Shown: positions 7,289 to 14,231, counted from the stretch's first letter. The stretch: 17,779 nucleotides of DNA from HGM04593 sp045592125 (GCA_045592125.1 JAZNUE010000017.1:1-17779), one strand, 5' to 3'. The notes: a model not told the origin generated them from the sequence alone. Made by a program: numbers and translations.

Positions 7289-7917
7289 GGCTCTCTTTTC
7301 TTTATTCTGCACATTATTGTATTTATGTTCTCGGCCTTGCGTCCGGCAAGGAATTTCTCGCGGTCGTTCATGAAGTCGCCTAGCATGGTTTCCATAAAGG
7401 GATAGGCAACAAAGGTGAATATGTTAAGCGACATTATACTTATGAGCAGTGTCCTCACATCAATCCATTCCATTTCCCCGCGTGCGGCAGCATTGTCAAT
7501 CTCTTCCTGCAGTTGTGAGAAGAGTATGTTTATTACACCCTGTATGCGGTTCTGCAGGATGCTGTACCTCTCGGGGCGTGAAACTACCTCGTTAATGAGG
7601 AATCTGGGAAGGTGCGGGTTCTTGGCAATGAAGTCAAAGTGTGCGGCAATACCGCTGCGTATACGCTCAATGGTGGGAAGGTCGGGCTCTCCCATAACTG
7701 CGAGCATGGATTGTGACATTATGCGGAATTTTTCGTCTACAATGCGTTCGAACAACTCTTCCTTTGTCCCGAAGTAGTAGTGCAGCATGGCATGCGTAAC
7801 CCCGGCAGCCTTTGCAATTGAGGTTGTGCGCGCCCCGTCGTATCCCTTGGCAAGGAACTCTTGCTCGGCAGCAGCAAGAATAAACTGTTCCTTGTTCTGT
7901 TTCTCTTGATTATCCAT
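7285..7917 (-). CDS. TetR/AcrR family repressor (CecR-like), first gene of exporter operon
   Basis: A 210-residue regulator. The N-terminal TetR domain is clear: ILAAAEQEFLAKGYDGARTT, then the helix-turn-helix SIAKAAGVTHAMLHYYFGTK, then EELFERIVDEKF. The C-terminal half is a helical ligand-binding domain with no recognisable specificity. The open frame extends upstream to an ATG at 7992, but that codon lies in the -33 box of the promoter; the ATG at 7917 (MDNQEKQNKEQF) is about 40 bases downstream of the expected transcript start and gives the usual domain boundary. As the first gene of the seven-gene operon behind an inverted repeat it should repress its own operon and release it when a ligand binds. 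Confidence 0.94.
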   Translation of the reverse strand: MDNQEKQNKEQFILAAAEQEFLAKGYDGARTTSIAKAAGVTHAMLHYYFGTKEELFERIVDEKFRIMSQSMLAVMGEPDLPTIERIRSGIAAHFDFIAKNPHLPRFLINEVVSRPERYSILQNRIQGVINILFSQLQEEIDNAAARGEMEWIDVRTLLISIMSLNIFTFVAYPFMETMLGDFMNDREKFLAGRKAENINTIMCRIKKREP

Positions 7918-7930
7918 TATCGATAATGTG

Positions 7931-7959
7931 CTAACAATATTGTTTAACAGAATTGTTAG
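7931..7959 (-). promoter_or_regulatory. Probable TetR operator
   Basis: CTAACAAT at 7931-7938 and ATTGTTAG at 7952-7959 are perfect inverted 8-base arms with a 13-base centre. Inside lies a perfect 12-base palindrome AACAATATTGTT at 7933-7944. The site falls just downstream of the -7 box and upstream of the tetR start codon, at about +1 to +30, where a bound repressor would block transcription of the whole operon. That the neighbouring TetR protein binds here is an inference from position and symmetry. Confidence 0.7.
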
Positions 7960-7962
7960 TTG

Positions 7963-7992
7963 CAAAGGTAGCGGTTTATTTTTTATTTGCAA
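7963..7992 (-). promoter_or_regulatory. Promoter of the tetR-exporter operon
   Basis: On the minus strand the sequence reads TTG (at 7990-7992), 19 bases, then TACCTTTG (at 7963-7970), an exact match to the Bacteroidota housekeeping promoter pattern. The transcript should begin around 7953-7957 and cover the seven genes down to 1266. No other promoter is evident inside the operon, whose genes overlap or are at most 17 bases apart. Confidence 0.8.
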
Positions 7993-8023
7993 TAGTTTGG
8001 GTGGGGACTTTTGCTAGGTGGGT

Positions 8024-8084
8024 AAGGGCTATAAGGGCCGCAAAGGGCAAAAAAGCGAGGACTACAAAGGTCCTTTTAGCCCTT
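8024..8084. repeat. Short AAGGGC repeats with hairpin potential
   Basis: Three AGGGC units occur in close succession (8025-8045). AAGGGCT at 8024-8030 can pair with AGCCCTT at 8078-8084, and AAAGGTCCTTT at 8066-8076 is itself a near palindrome. The stretch lies between the exporter promoter and the terminator of the symporter gene. It looks like another intergenic repeat family with no other copy in this window. No gene is seen here. Confidence 0.4.
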
Positions 8085-8089
8085 GCTTC

Positions 8090-8135
8090 AAAAAAAGATA
8101 GAGAGCAGATCACGGCTTGCTCTCTATCTTTTTTT
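8090..8135 (-). terminator. Strong intrinsic terminator of the GPH symporter gene
   Basis: An 18-base perfect inverted repeat (8090-8107 and 8118-8135) surrounds a 10-base loop. The core stem is GATAGAGAGCA/TGCTCTCTATC and is extended by A7/T7 runs, so each strand ends in a T tract. It sits 29 bases beyond the stop codon of the symporter read leftwards, so terminating that gene is its main job. Its symmetry means it could also stop transcription from the left. Confidence 0.9.
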
Positions 8136-8163
8136 ATAATTCCTTGATGGATTCTGTTTTTCG

Positions 8164-9552
8164 CTATTCCCTTATCTTTTTCAATTCAGCGTTTATCTCC
8201 TTCATGCGCTTGGTTGTGAGCGGGTAGATGAAGACAAAGATTGCCGAGATTGCTGCAACGGCTGCAGGAATCCAGCTCATGAGCAGCCTTATTCCCTCTA
8301 CAGCGTCGGCTGTCTGCACTGCGCCTTCTTCGGTGTTAAAGCCGAACGCGGCAAGAATCCACATTACTGCCGAGGCACCGAATGCGCCGCCGAACTTCTG
8401 TGCCATTGACGATGACGAGAATATGAGGCCTGTAGAGGCTGTCTTGAACTTGAGCTCGGCATAGTCGGAGATGTCGGCATACATGCTCCACACGAGCGGT
8501 GAGACAATGCCGGTGAGAATACACACAAGAATCTGCAGCGCCATGAGTGTCCAGTATGCTCCGCTGCCGCTTGTGGGCACGTAGTAGAATGCTATGCACA
8601 ATGCAATGAGTGCAAAGAGTGACCACAGGAATGTGCCCTTCTTGCCCAGCCTGAATGTGATTGGTGTGGCAACGGCAACACCAATCATGTTTGCGACTTC
8701 ACCGACGGCAAGGAAAATGCCGGCGTAGAACAGGAAGTCTATGGAGAAGATTGACAGCGCTGCGTCCTTTGCTATGAGTGTGGCAAAGTAGAACGGAATG
8801 ACGGAGTAGCGTATTGCATTGAAGAAATTGAAGAAGAGCACTCCGCCAAGGAGAATCCACCATGGGCCGTTGTGCAGCAGCGAGGCAAGGTCGGCCTTCA
8901 CGCTGGTTGTCTTGGGCGTTGTCTTCACTCTCTCCTTGGTCATTGCGAATGTGAGCACAAAGAGTATGACGCATATCACGCCCACAGCCATCATGGCATA
9001 TTGCCATGCGTCGGGGTCGTGTGTCAGTTCGCCTGTGGTGCCGGCAAAGAAGTTGCACAGCGGTTCCCAGAAAGCGAGTACAATGAAAGAACCGCCATAG
9101 GCAAAGAACATGCGGAACGATGAAAACACGGTTTTTTCGTCACTGTCCTCGGTCATCACGCCCAGCATTGAACCATAAGGCACGTTTATCGCCGTGTACA
9201 CGGTCATCATGAGAATGTAGGTCACGAATGCCCATACTGTGTTTCCGGTCTCGCCGAAATCGGGCTTTGTGAGCAGCAGCACTCCCGAAATGGCAAACGG
9301 CACTGCTATCCAGAGCATGTAGGGGCGGTACTTGCCCCAGCGGGTATTGGTGCGGTCCGATATAATGCCCATCATTGGGTCGGAGACCGCGTCCCATATG
9401 CGGGTCACGAGCATGAGCACTGCTGTTACCTCAAGGTCGAGCCTGAAGACCATAGCATAGAACAGGGGGAGGTATGCGCTGAATATTTTCCAGAACATTG
9501 ATGAGGCCATGTCGCCGAAGCCATAGCCGATTTTCTCTTTTAGTGTTGCCAT
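8164..9552 (-). CDS. GPH family sugar:cation symporter (MelB/XynP-like MFS)
   Basis: A 462-residue inner-membrane transporter with about 12 hydrophobic helices. It opens with LKEKIGYGFGDMASSMFW, the hallmark start of the glycoside-pentoside-hexuronide:cation family. It has the helix 2-3 motif DAVSDPMMGIISDRTNTRWG followed by KYRPYMLW; the aspartates in this region bind the coupling cation in MelB. The substrate is likely an oligosaccharide or glycoside but cannot be read from the sequence, and no glycosidase gene is adjacent to suggest it. The gene stands alone between its terminator at 8090-8135 and the 90-base hairpin pair at 9585-9770. No TAnnTTTG box is seen close to the start; the only good one is at 9857-9864, about 300 bases upstream. 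Confidence 0.93.
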   Translation of the reverse strand: MATLKEKIGYGFGDMASSMFWKIFSAYLPLFYAMVFRLDLEVTAVLMLVTRIWDAVSDPMMGIISDRTNTRWGKYRPYMLWIAVPFAISGVLLLTKPDFGETGNTVWAFVTYILMMTVYTAINVPYGSMLGVMTEDSDEKTVFSSFRMFFAYGGSFIVLAFWEPLCNFFAGTTGELTHDPDAWQYAMMAVGVICVILFVLTFAMTKERVKTTPKTTSVKADLASLLHNGPWWILLGGVLFFNFFNAIRYSVIPFYFATLIAKDAALSIFSIDFLFYAGIFLAVGEVANMIGVAVATPITFRLGKKGTFLWSLFALIALCIAFYYVPTSGSGAYWTLMALQILVCILTGIVSPLVWSMYADISDYAELKFKTASTGLIFSSSSMAQKFGGAFGASAVMWILAAFGFNTEEGAVQTADAVEGIRLLMSWIPAAVAAISAIFVFIYPLTTKRMKEINAELKKIRE

Positions 9553-9584
9553 GTTTTTTATTGTTTTAATTTGTTATTTGCACT

Positions 9585-9674
9585 GTCATTGACTCGCTTT
9601 GCTTTTCGCAACCCAAACGGCATAACCTACGGCTATGCTGCGTTTGACCTGTTGCTGCAAAACTCGCCGATAAC
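9585..9674 (+). repeat. 90-base hairpin element, copy 2a (type I)
   Basis: A full-length element from GTCATTGAC to GCCGATAAC. Element positions pair as follows: 1-9 with 82-90, 12-18 with 73-79, 24-28 with 67-71, 30-35 with 57-62, 36-40 with 50-54, and 42-43 with 47-48. These are separated by a TC/TC internal loop, a five-to-one asymmetric bulge, a C-rich internal loop, a TG bulge at 55-56 and an A-C mismatch at 41/49. Two mismatches (8/83 and 13/78) are unique to this copy. It begins 33 bases upstream of the symporter start and lies antisense to that transcript. Confidence 0.9.
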
Positions 9675-9680
9675 AAAAAG

Positions 9681-9770
9681 GTCATTGGCGCGTTCATTCT
9701 TTAGCGGCCCGCACGGCATGAGTTTAACCCATGCTGCGTGCGACCAACCGCTAATGAACTTGCCGATAAC
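9681..9770 (+). repeat. 90-base hairpin element, copy 2b (type II, covarying)
   Basis: This copy follows copy 2a after 6 bases, has exactly the same length and aligns to it without a gap. It differs at 32 positions. Eleven stem pairs are changed on both sides so that pairing is kept (element positions 15/76, 16/75, 17/74, 18/73, 26/69, 27/68, 31/61, 32/60, 40/50, 42/48, 43/47). The TG bulge at 55-56 and the A-C mismatch at 41/49 are the same. Only one pair (28/67) is lost. The peptides that could be read from the two copies differ strongly, so the structure and not a protein is conserved. Confidence 0.9.
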
Positions 9771-9820
9771 AAAACGTTGTTTTGTCATTTTTCGGGCAAA
9801 ACCCTCAACAACACGTCTGA
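9771..9820 (+). repeat. ACAAAAC small hairpin and 39-base shared segment
   Basis: The last bases of copy 2b run into ACAAAACGTTGTTTTGT, a 7-base-pair hairpin found behind several elements, which ends in TGTCATT. From 9782 to 9820 follows a segment that matches the minus strand of 17563-17601 at 36 of 39 bases. It contains the small hairpin GGGCAAAACCC, which reads GGACAAAGTCC in the other copy. From 9821 to about 9840 there is a remnant of the GAAGAATCTC arm of the second repeat family. Confidence 0.75.
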
Positions 9821-9856
9821 ACACAGTGAAGAATCTCTGCCAACGCCTATTAACTG

Positions 9857-9889
9857 CAAAAGTAACAAATGACTTTTTCAGTGCCAAAA
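9857..9889 (-). promoter_or_regulatory. Leftward promoter, probably of the GPH symporter
   Basis: On the minus strand TTTTG (9885-9889) is followed after 20 bases by TACTTTTG (9857-9864), a full match to the Bacteroidota promoter pattern. Transcription would start near 9850 and run left through the hairpin pair into the symporter gene, giving a leader of about 300 bases. I see no TAnnTTTG box between this site and the start codon at 9552. The stretch 9890-10018 contains no gene. Confidence 0.65.
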
Positions 9890-10015
9890 GTTTCGTGATA
9901 ATCTTTTAGGTATGCGCGGGCGTTTACGGTTTATGGTAAATGCCGATGGGCTGCCTGCAGGGTCTCCAGACACATGAATGGACGAAAATGGAGTAAAAAT
10001 CAAAATTATTCGGCC

Positions 10016-10050
10016 TTTTTGTGTTTTTTATAAAAAAAGGTTTATTTTTG
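10016..10050 (+). promoter_or_regulatory. Promoter of the frdCAB operon
   Basis: TTTTTG at 10016-10021 and TATTTTTG at 10043-10050 form a Bacteroidota promoter with a 21-base spacer. The transcript should begin near 10056 and has an A/T-rich leader of about 68 bases without a Shine-Dalgarno sequence, as is usual for highly expressed genes in this phylum. Confidence 0.7.
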
Positions 10051-10123
10051 TCATCTGTAACATTGTGTCCAAACGCGCTTTAACGAACTATTTATTTATT
10101 ATATAATTTAATATCAATTCATT

Positions 10124-10846
10124 ATGTGGTTATTTAAATCTTCTGTGGGAAGAAAGGTGGTAATGAGTGTCACTGGCGCAGCCCTAGTGCTCTTCCTTCT
10201 TTTCCACATGTCAATGAACTTGGTTGCTATCATCAGCACCGATGGTTACAACGCTATCTGTGAGTTCTTGGGAGCTAACTGGTATGCATTGGTGGGAACA
10301 GCAGGCCTTGCTGCTCTCGTTGTGCTGCACTTTGTCTATGCTTTCATCCTTACAGTCCAGAACAGGAGGGCGCGCGGTTCGCAGCGCTATGCCGTTGCCG
10401 AGAGGCCTAAGAACGTTGCATGGGCTTCGCAGAACATGCTTGTCCTTGGTATCATCGTTGTGCTTGGCCTTGGCCTTCACCTTTTCAATTTCTGGGCAAA
10501 AATGCAGTTGCCCGAAGTGCTGCACATGATGGGCATGCATGTTGATGCCGTAACAATGGATAATGTAGCCAACGGCTCATACTACATTGCAAGCACATTC
10601 AGCTGCCCTGTATATGCTGCTCTCTATGTTGTATGGCTTGTTGCCCTGTGGTTCCACCTTACACACGGTATCTGGAGCGCAATGCAGACACTGGGCGCGA
10701 ACAACAATGTATGGATTTGCCGCTGGAAGACTATCAGCAATGTCCTGGCAACAATCATCATCCTCGGTTTCCTTGTGGTTGTTGTTGCCGGCTACTTCGG
10801 TCTGGGCGCGCTTGGCAAGATTGAGATTGCCGCTGCCTGCTGCTAA
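10124..10846 (+). CDS. frdC: Fumarate reductase/succinate dehydrogenase cytochrome b subunit
   Basis: A 240-residue membrane anchor with five hydrophobic helices (starting near residues 12, 55, 104, 157 and 205). Histidines placed in or next to the helices (H28, H69, H119, H178, H181) are candidates for binding two haems b, as in the Wolinella-type diheme FrdC. It carries electrons between menaquinol and the FrdA/FrdB catalytic head on the cytoplasmic side. It is the first gene of a C-A-B operon, the order known for Bacteroides fumarate reductase; frdA follows after 34 bases. In an anaerobe of this group the physiological direction is expected to be fumarate reduction to succinate. Confidence 0.93.
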   Translation: MWLFKSSVGRKVVMSVTGAALVLFLLFHMSMNLVAIISTDGYNAICEFLGANWYALVGTAGLAALVVLHFVYAFILTVQNRRARGSQRYAVAERPKNVAWASQNMLVLGIIVVLGLGLHLFNFWAKMQLPEVLHMMGMHVDAVTMDNVANGSYYIASTFSCPVYAALYVVWLVALWFHLTHGIWSAMQTLGANNNVWICRWKTISNVLATIIILGFLVVVVAGYFGLGALGKIEIAAACC

Positions 10847-10880
10847 TAACAATTTTTTGTAAATTATAAAATCATATATT

Positions 10881-12839
10881 ATGGCTAAGATAAGTTCAGT
10901 GAAAGTGGATTCAAAAATTCCCGAAGGCCCATTGGCCGAAAAATGGACGAACTATAAGGCACACCAGAAACTGGTGAACCCGGCCAACAAGCGTAAGTTG
11001 GATATCATTGTTGTAGGTACAGGTCTTGCAGGTGCTTCGGCTGCTGCTTCACTCGGTGCCATGGGTTTCAATGTCCTTAACTTCTGTATCCAGGATTCTC
11101 CGCGCCGTGCCCATTCTATTGCTGCGCAGGGCGGTATCAATGCTGCAAAGAACTACCAGAATGACGGCGACTCCGTTTACCGTCTCTTCTACGATACAAT
11201 CAAGGGTGGTGACTACCGTGCACGCGAGGCTAACGTACACCGTTTGGCCGAGGTGTCAGGCGCTATCATCGACCAGTGCGTTGCACAGTGCGTTCCTTTC
11301 GCACGCGAGTACGGCGGCCTGCTTGCCAACCGTTCTTTCGGCGGTGCACAGGTATCGCGTACATTCTATGCCCGCGGCCAGACTGGCCAGCAGCTTCTCC
11401 TTGGCGCATACTCTGCACTCAACTACCAGGTTAACCAGGGTACAGTGAAACTGTATACACGCTACGAGATGCTCGACGTTGTAATCATCGACGGCCGTGC
11501 ACGCGGTATCATTGCACGTAACCTTGTTACAGGCAAGGTAGAGCGCTTTGCCGCTCACGCAGTGGTTATCGGTACCGGCGGTTATGGCAATGCATACTTC
11601 CTTTCTACAAACGCAATGGGCAGCAACGGTTCGGCCGCTCTCCAGTGCTACCGCAAGGGCGCATGGTTCGCTAACCCATGCTACGCACAGATTCACCCCA
11701 CATGTATCCCCGTTCACGGCGACAAGCAGTCTAAGCTTACTCTTATGTCCGAGTCTCTGCGTAACGACGGCCGCATTTGGGTTCCAAAGAAACTTGAGGA
11801 CGCAAAGGCATTGCAGGCAGGTACAAAGCACCCGAATGATATTCCCGATGAGGACCGCGACTTCTACCTTGAGCGCCGTTATCCCGCATTCGGTAACCTT
11901 GTTCCGCGTGACGTCGCTTCACGTGCCGCAAAGGAACGTTGCGACGCAGGTTTTGGCGTGAACAACACCGGTTTGGCTGTGTTCCTCGACTTCAAGTATG
12001 CTATCCAGCGCCTTGGCGAGGATGTAGTGCGCCAGCGTTACGGTAACCTCTTCGACATGTACGAGGAAATTGCCGATACAAACCCATACAAGGAACCAAT
12101 GATGATATTCCCCGCTATCCACTACACAATGGGCGGTATCTGGGTAGACTACGAACTCCAGACTTCAATCCCGGGCTTGTTCGCCATTGGTGAGGCAAAC
12201 TTCAGCGACCACGGTGCTAACCGCCTTGGTGCTTCAGCCCTCATGCAGGGTCTTGCCGACGGTTACTTCGTTCTTCCTTATACAATACAGAACTACCTTG
12301 CCGACCAGATTCAGGTTCCACGCTTCAGCACAGAGGCTCCCGAATTCGTTGAGGCCGAGAAGGCTGTCAATGACAAGATTGCAAGGCTCATGGCAATCAA
12401 GGGTACACGCAGTGTAGATTCTATCCACAAGGAACTCGGTCTTGTTATGTGGGACAATGTAGGTATGGCACGTACCAAGGAGTCTCTTGAGAAGGCTCTC
12501 AAGGAGATTGACCGCGTAGAGAAAATCTTCTGGAGCGACCTTCGCATTCCGGGTGAGGCCGACACTCTCAACGTTGAGCTTGAGAAGGCATTGCGCCTGC
12601 TCGACTTCATTGAGATTGGCCGCCTTATGGCATACGATGCGCTCAACCGCGAGGAGTCTTGCGGCGGTCACTTCCGCGAGGAGCACCAGACCGAGGAGGG
12701 CGAGGCAAAGCGCGACGACGAGAACTTCTCATACGTGGCTTGCTGGAAGTATACCGGCCAGGGTCAGGAACCCGAACTCCTCAAGGAGGACCTCAACTAT
12801 CAGTACATCAAGGTACAGCAGCGTAACTACAAGAACTAA
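10881..12839 (+). CDS. frdA: Fumarate reductase/succinate dehydrogenase flavoprotein subunit
   Basis: A 652-residue catalytic subunit. The FAD-binding fold opens with VVGTGLAGASAAASLGAMG (about 44-62). RRAHSIAAQGGINAA follows, in which H78 should carry the covalent FAD. The substrate region HPTCIPVHGDKQSKLTLMSESLRNDG and the C-terminal FAD-contact segment GLFAIGEANFSDHGANRLGA are intact. It reduces fumarate to succinate with electrons from FrdB. The length fits the long Bacteroidota/epsilon-type FrdA. It lies 34 bases after frdC and 21 bases before frdB. The codon choice is strongly biased (many C-ending codons), as expected for an abundant enzyme. Confidence 0.96.
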   Translation: MAKISSVKVDSKIPEGPLAEKWTNYKAHQKLVNPANKRKLDIIVVGTGLAGASAAASLGAMGFNVLNFCIQDSPRRAHSIAAQGGINAAKNYQNDGDSVYRLFYDTIKGGDYRAREANVHRLAEVSGAIIDQCVAQCVPFAREYGGLLANRSFGGAQVSRTFYARGQTGQQLLLGAYSALNYQVNQGTVKLYTRYEMLDVVIIDGRARGIIARNLVTGKVERFAAHAVVIGTGGYGNAYFLSTNAMGSNGSAALQCYRKGAWFANPCYAQIHPTCIPVHGDKQSKLTLMSESLRNDGRIWVPKKLEDAKALQAGTKHPNDIPDEDRDFYLERRYPAFGNLVPRDVASRAAKERCDAGFGVNNTGLAVFLDFKYAIQRLGEDVVRQRYGNLFDMYEEIADTNPYKEPMMIFPAIHYTMGGIWVDYELQTSIPGLFAIGEANFSDHGANRLGASALMQGLADGYFVLPYTIQNYLADQIQVPRFSTEAPEFVEAEKAVNDKIARLMAIKGTRSVDSIHKELGLVMWDNVGMARTKESLEKALKEIDRVEKIFWSDLRIPGEADTLNVELEKALRLLDFIEIGRLMAYDALNREESCGGHFREEHQTEEGEAKRDDENFSYVACWKYTGQGQEPELLKEDLNYQYIKVQQRNYKN

Positions 12840-12860
12840 TCATCCCTAAATTTGTAAGCA

Positions 12861-13616
12861 ATGGACAAAAATATAAGTTTTACATTGAAGGTTTGGCGTC
12901 AGAGAGGTCCTAAGGCAAAAGGTGCATTCGAGACCTATCAGATGAAGGATATTCCTGGCGATACATCATTCCTTGAAATGCTCGACATCCTTAACGAGCA
13001 GTTGATAAACGACAACAAGGAACCTGTAGTGTTCGACCACGACTGCCGCGAGGGTATCTGCGGTATGTGCTCGCTCTACGTGAACGGTCATCCTCACGGC
13101 CCTGCAACAGGCGCTACAACTTGCCAGCTGTACATGCGCCGTTTCAAGGACGGTGACACAATCACTGTTGAGCCATGGCGCTCGGCAGGTTTCCCGGTAA
13201 TCCGCGACCTTATGGTCGACCGTACTGCGTTCGACAAGATACAGCAGGCCGGCGGCTATGTGTCAATTAACACTGGCGGTATGCCCGACGCCAATGCAAT
13301 CCCCATTGGCAAGGACATTGCAGAGGAGGCTATGGACGCTGCTGCATGTATCGGTTGCGGTGCCTGCGTGGCTGCCTGCAAGAACGGTTCGGCAATGCTG
13401 TTCGTGTCGGCAAAGGTGAGCCAGTTCGCACTTCTCCCACAGGGTAAGGTCGAGGCCAAGAAACGTGTAAAGGCAATGGTTGCCAAGATGGACGAGCTCG
13501 GTTTCGGTAACTGTACCAACACACGTGCCTGCGAGGCAGAGTGTCCAAAGTGCGTTTCAATCAGCAATATTGCCCGCCTGAACCGCGAGTTCATCAAAGC
13601 GAAATTGAAAGACTGA
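12861..13616 (+). CDS. frdB: Fumarate reductase/succinate dehydrogenase iron-sulfur subunit
   Basis: A 251-residue electron-transfer subunit. The N-terminal ferredoxin domain has the [2Fe-2S] cysteines C62, C67, C70 and C88. The C-terminal domain has CIGCGACVAAC (C163, C166, C169, C173) and a further group C218, C224, C228 and C231. The first and last cysteines of these groups should share the [4Fe-4S] and [3Fe-4S] clusters in the usual interleaved way. It passes electrons from FrdC haems to the FrdA flavin. It is the last gene of the operon and is followed after 24 bases by a terminator. Confidence 0.96.
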   Translation: MDKNISFTLKVWRQRGPKAKGAFETYQMKDIPGDTSFLEMLDILNEQLINDNKEPVVFDHDCREGICGMCSLYVNGHPHGPATGATTCQLYMRRFKDGDTITVEPWRSAGFPVIRDLMVDRTAFDKIQQAGGYVSINTGGMPDANAIPIGKDIAEEAMDAAACIGCGACVAACKNGSAMLFVSAKVSQFALLPQGKVEAKKRVKAMVAKMDELGFGNCTNTRACEAECPKCVSISNIARLNREFIKAKLKD

Positions 13617-13640
13617 TAATTTCAATATTATCCAATAAGG

Positions 13641-13667
13641 AGCGTGCGGCAGTGCCGCACGCTTTTT
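13641..13667 (+). terminator. Intrinsic terminator of frdCAB
   Basis: AGCGTGCGGCA at 13641-13651 and TGCCGCACGCT at 13653-13663 are perfect GC-rich inverted arms, followed by a run of five T. In practice the loop will open to five bases. It lies 24 bases after the frdB stop codon. Confidence 0.93.
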
Positions 13668-13692
13668 GTTTAGAAGAAGAGATGATATTCCC

Positions 13693-13713
13693 GGGTGAGC
13701 ACTCAACATGACA
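13693..13713 (-). repeat. Single arm of TGTCATG repeat family
   Basis: On the minus strand this reads TGTCATGTTGAGTGCTCACC, sharing TGTCATGTTGAGTGC with the start of the inverted repeat at 13879. The two face each other across about 165 bases (13714-13878) in which I see no gene, terminator or promoter. Confidence 0.65.
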
Positions 13714-13878
13714 GGCCAAAGTCAAGGAATTTGTCCGTTTGCCCCCTTTTACAATCAATGCGCGGACTTGCCATTTTGAGCATATAGATTGCAGTTTTAT
13801 AAATATTTCGATAGACAGGCTATGTTTTTTATACCCGACGAATTGCCATTGCAACAGTTTTTTTCAAAAAGAAGTGGC

Positions 13879-13955
13879 TTGTCATGTTGAGTGCAACGAA
13901 ACATCTCCCAGGAGAATACAGTCTAGAGATTTCTCGCATACGCTTGGAATGACAA
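13879..13955. repeat. TGTCATG inverted repeat, copy A
   Basis: The left arm TTGTCATGTTGAG...GAAACATCTC (13879-13907) and the right arm GAGAT...GGAATGACAA (13926-13955) are imperfect inverted repeats around a short centre. The same family recurs at 14013-14129, 17308-17377, 17394-17467 and 17527-17642. I recognise the GTCATTCTGAGC..AAGAATCTC motif as a frequent intergenic repeat in this and other phyla, but know no settled name. Confidence 0.75.
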
Positions 13956-13968
13956 ATACACGTGTTGC

Positions 13969-14003
13969 GGTACTCTGTTTCTGTACTCTGTTCTCTGTTA
14001 TCT
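13969..14003 (+). repeat. GTACTCTG short repeat array 1
   Basis: A stretch built from GTACTCTGT and (T/C)TCTGT units with imperfect spacing. The same type of array occurs at 14358-14408, 17262-17298 and 17480-17517. Three of the four (this one, 17262 and 17480) are directly followed by a TGTCATG arm, so the array is part of a composite module. Confidence 0.7.
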
Positions 14004-14012
14004 AAACATCGC

Positions 14013-14129
14013 TTGTCATGTTGAGCAAAGCGAAACATCTCAGCCATGCACCCATTAGATTCTTGACTTTGCCCCTGCGGCTTAATGCTGCGCAAAGCTT
14101 GAGATTCTTCGCTTTGCTCAGAATGACAA
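14013..14129. repeat. TGTCATG inverted repeat, copy B (long centre)
   Basis: The left arm TTGTCATGTTGAGCAAAGCG...ACATCTC and the right arm GAGATTCTTCGCTTTGCTC...AATGACAA enclose about 60 bases that contain CACCCATTAGAT and CGGCTTAATGCT, segments that recur near 17342 and 17416. The right arm runs straight into the small hairpin behind the 90-base element at 14142, sharing the sequence AATGACA. Confidence 0.75.
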
Positions 14130-14141
14130 AACATAAGTTTT

Positions 14142-14231
14142 GTTATCGACGAGTTTTGCAGCAACAGGTCAAACGCAGCATAGCCGCAGGTTATGCCGTT
14201 TGGGTTGCGAAAAGCAAAACGAGCCAATGAC
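14142..14231 (-). repeat. 90-base hairpin element, copy C (type I)
   Basis: A full 90-base element in reverse orientation, almost identical to copy 1a in the shared part. Element position 8 is G opposite T83, giving a G-T wobble in place of A-T. On its outer side at 14122-14141 lies the small hairpin with a TTAT loop (AAAAC-TTAT-GTTTT) in place of the GTT loop seen elsewhere. It is in the convergent gap downstream of both frdB and the M60 gene. Confidence 0.88.

Noticed and set aside
7918..7992. Upstream ATG at 7992 as the start of the TetR-like gene
   Set aside because: It lies in the -33 box, upstream of the expected transcript start, and the extra 25 residues cover the operator; the TetR domain begins normally from 7917.
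9761..9770. The decamer CTTGCCGATA of the fic operator also occurs at the end of hairpin copy 2b
   Set aside because: The match is only ten bases (9760-9769), was noticed after the fact, and other copies read CTCGTCGATA or CTCGCCGATA; shared ancestry or shared binding is not supported.
9553..9850. A ligand-sensing riboswitch in the symporter leader
   Set aside because: The leader is made of copies of a repeat that also occurs far from any leader (14142-14353), and I recognise no known riboswitch core.
9571..9909. A 112-residue open frame over the hairpin pair (and similar frames at 48-239, 13829-14257 and 14262-14585)
   Set aside because: These frames are produced by the repeats. The two neighbouring copies keep base pairing and not amino acids, there is no promoter or start context, and the same peptide phrase appears in both orientations around other genes.
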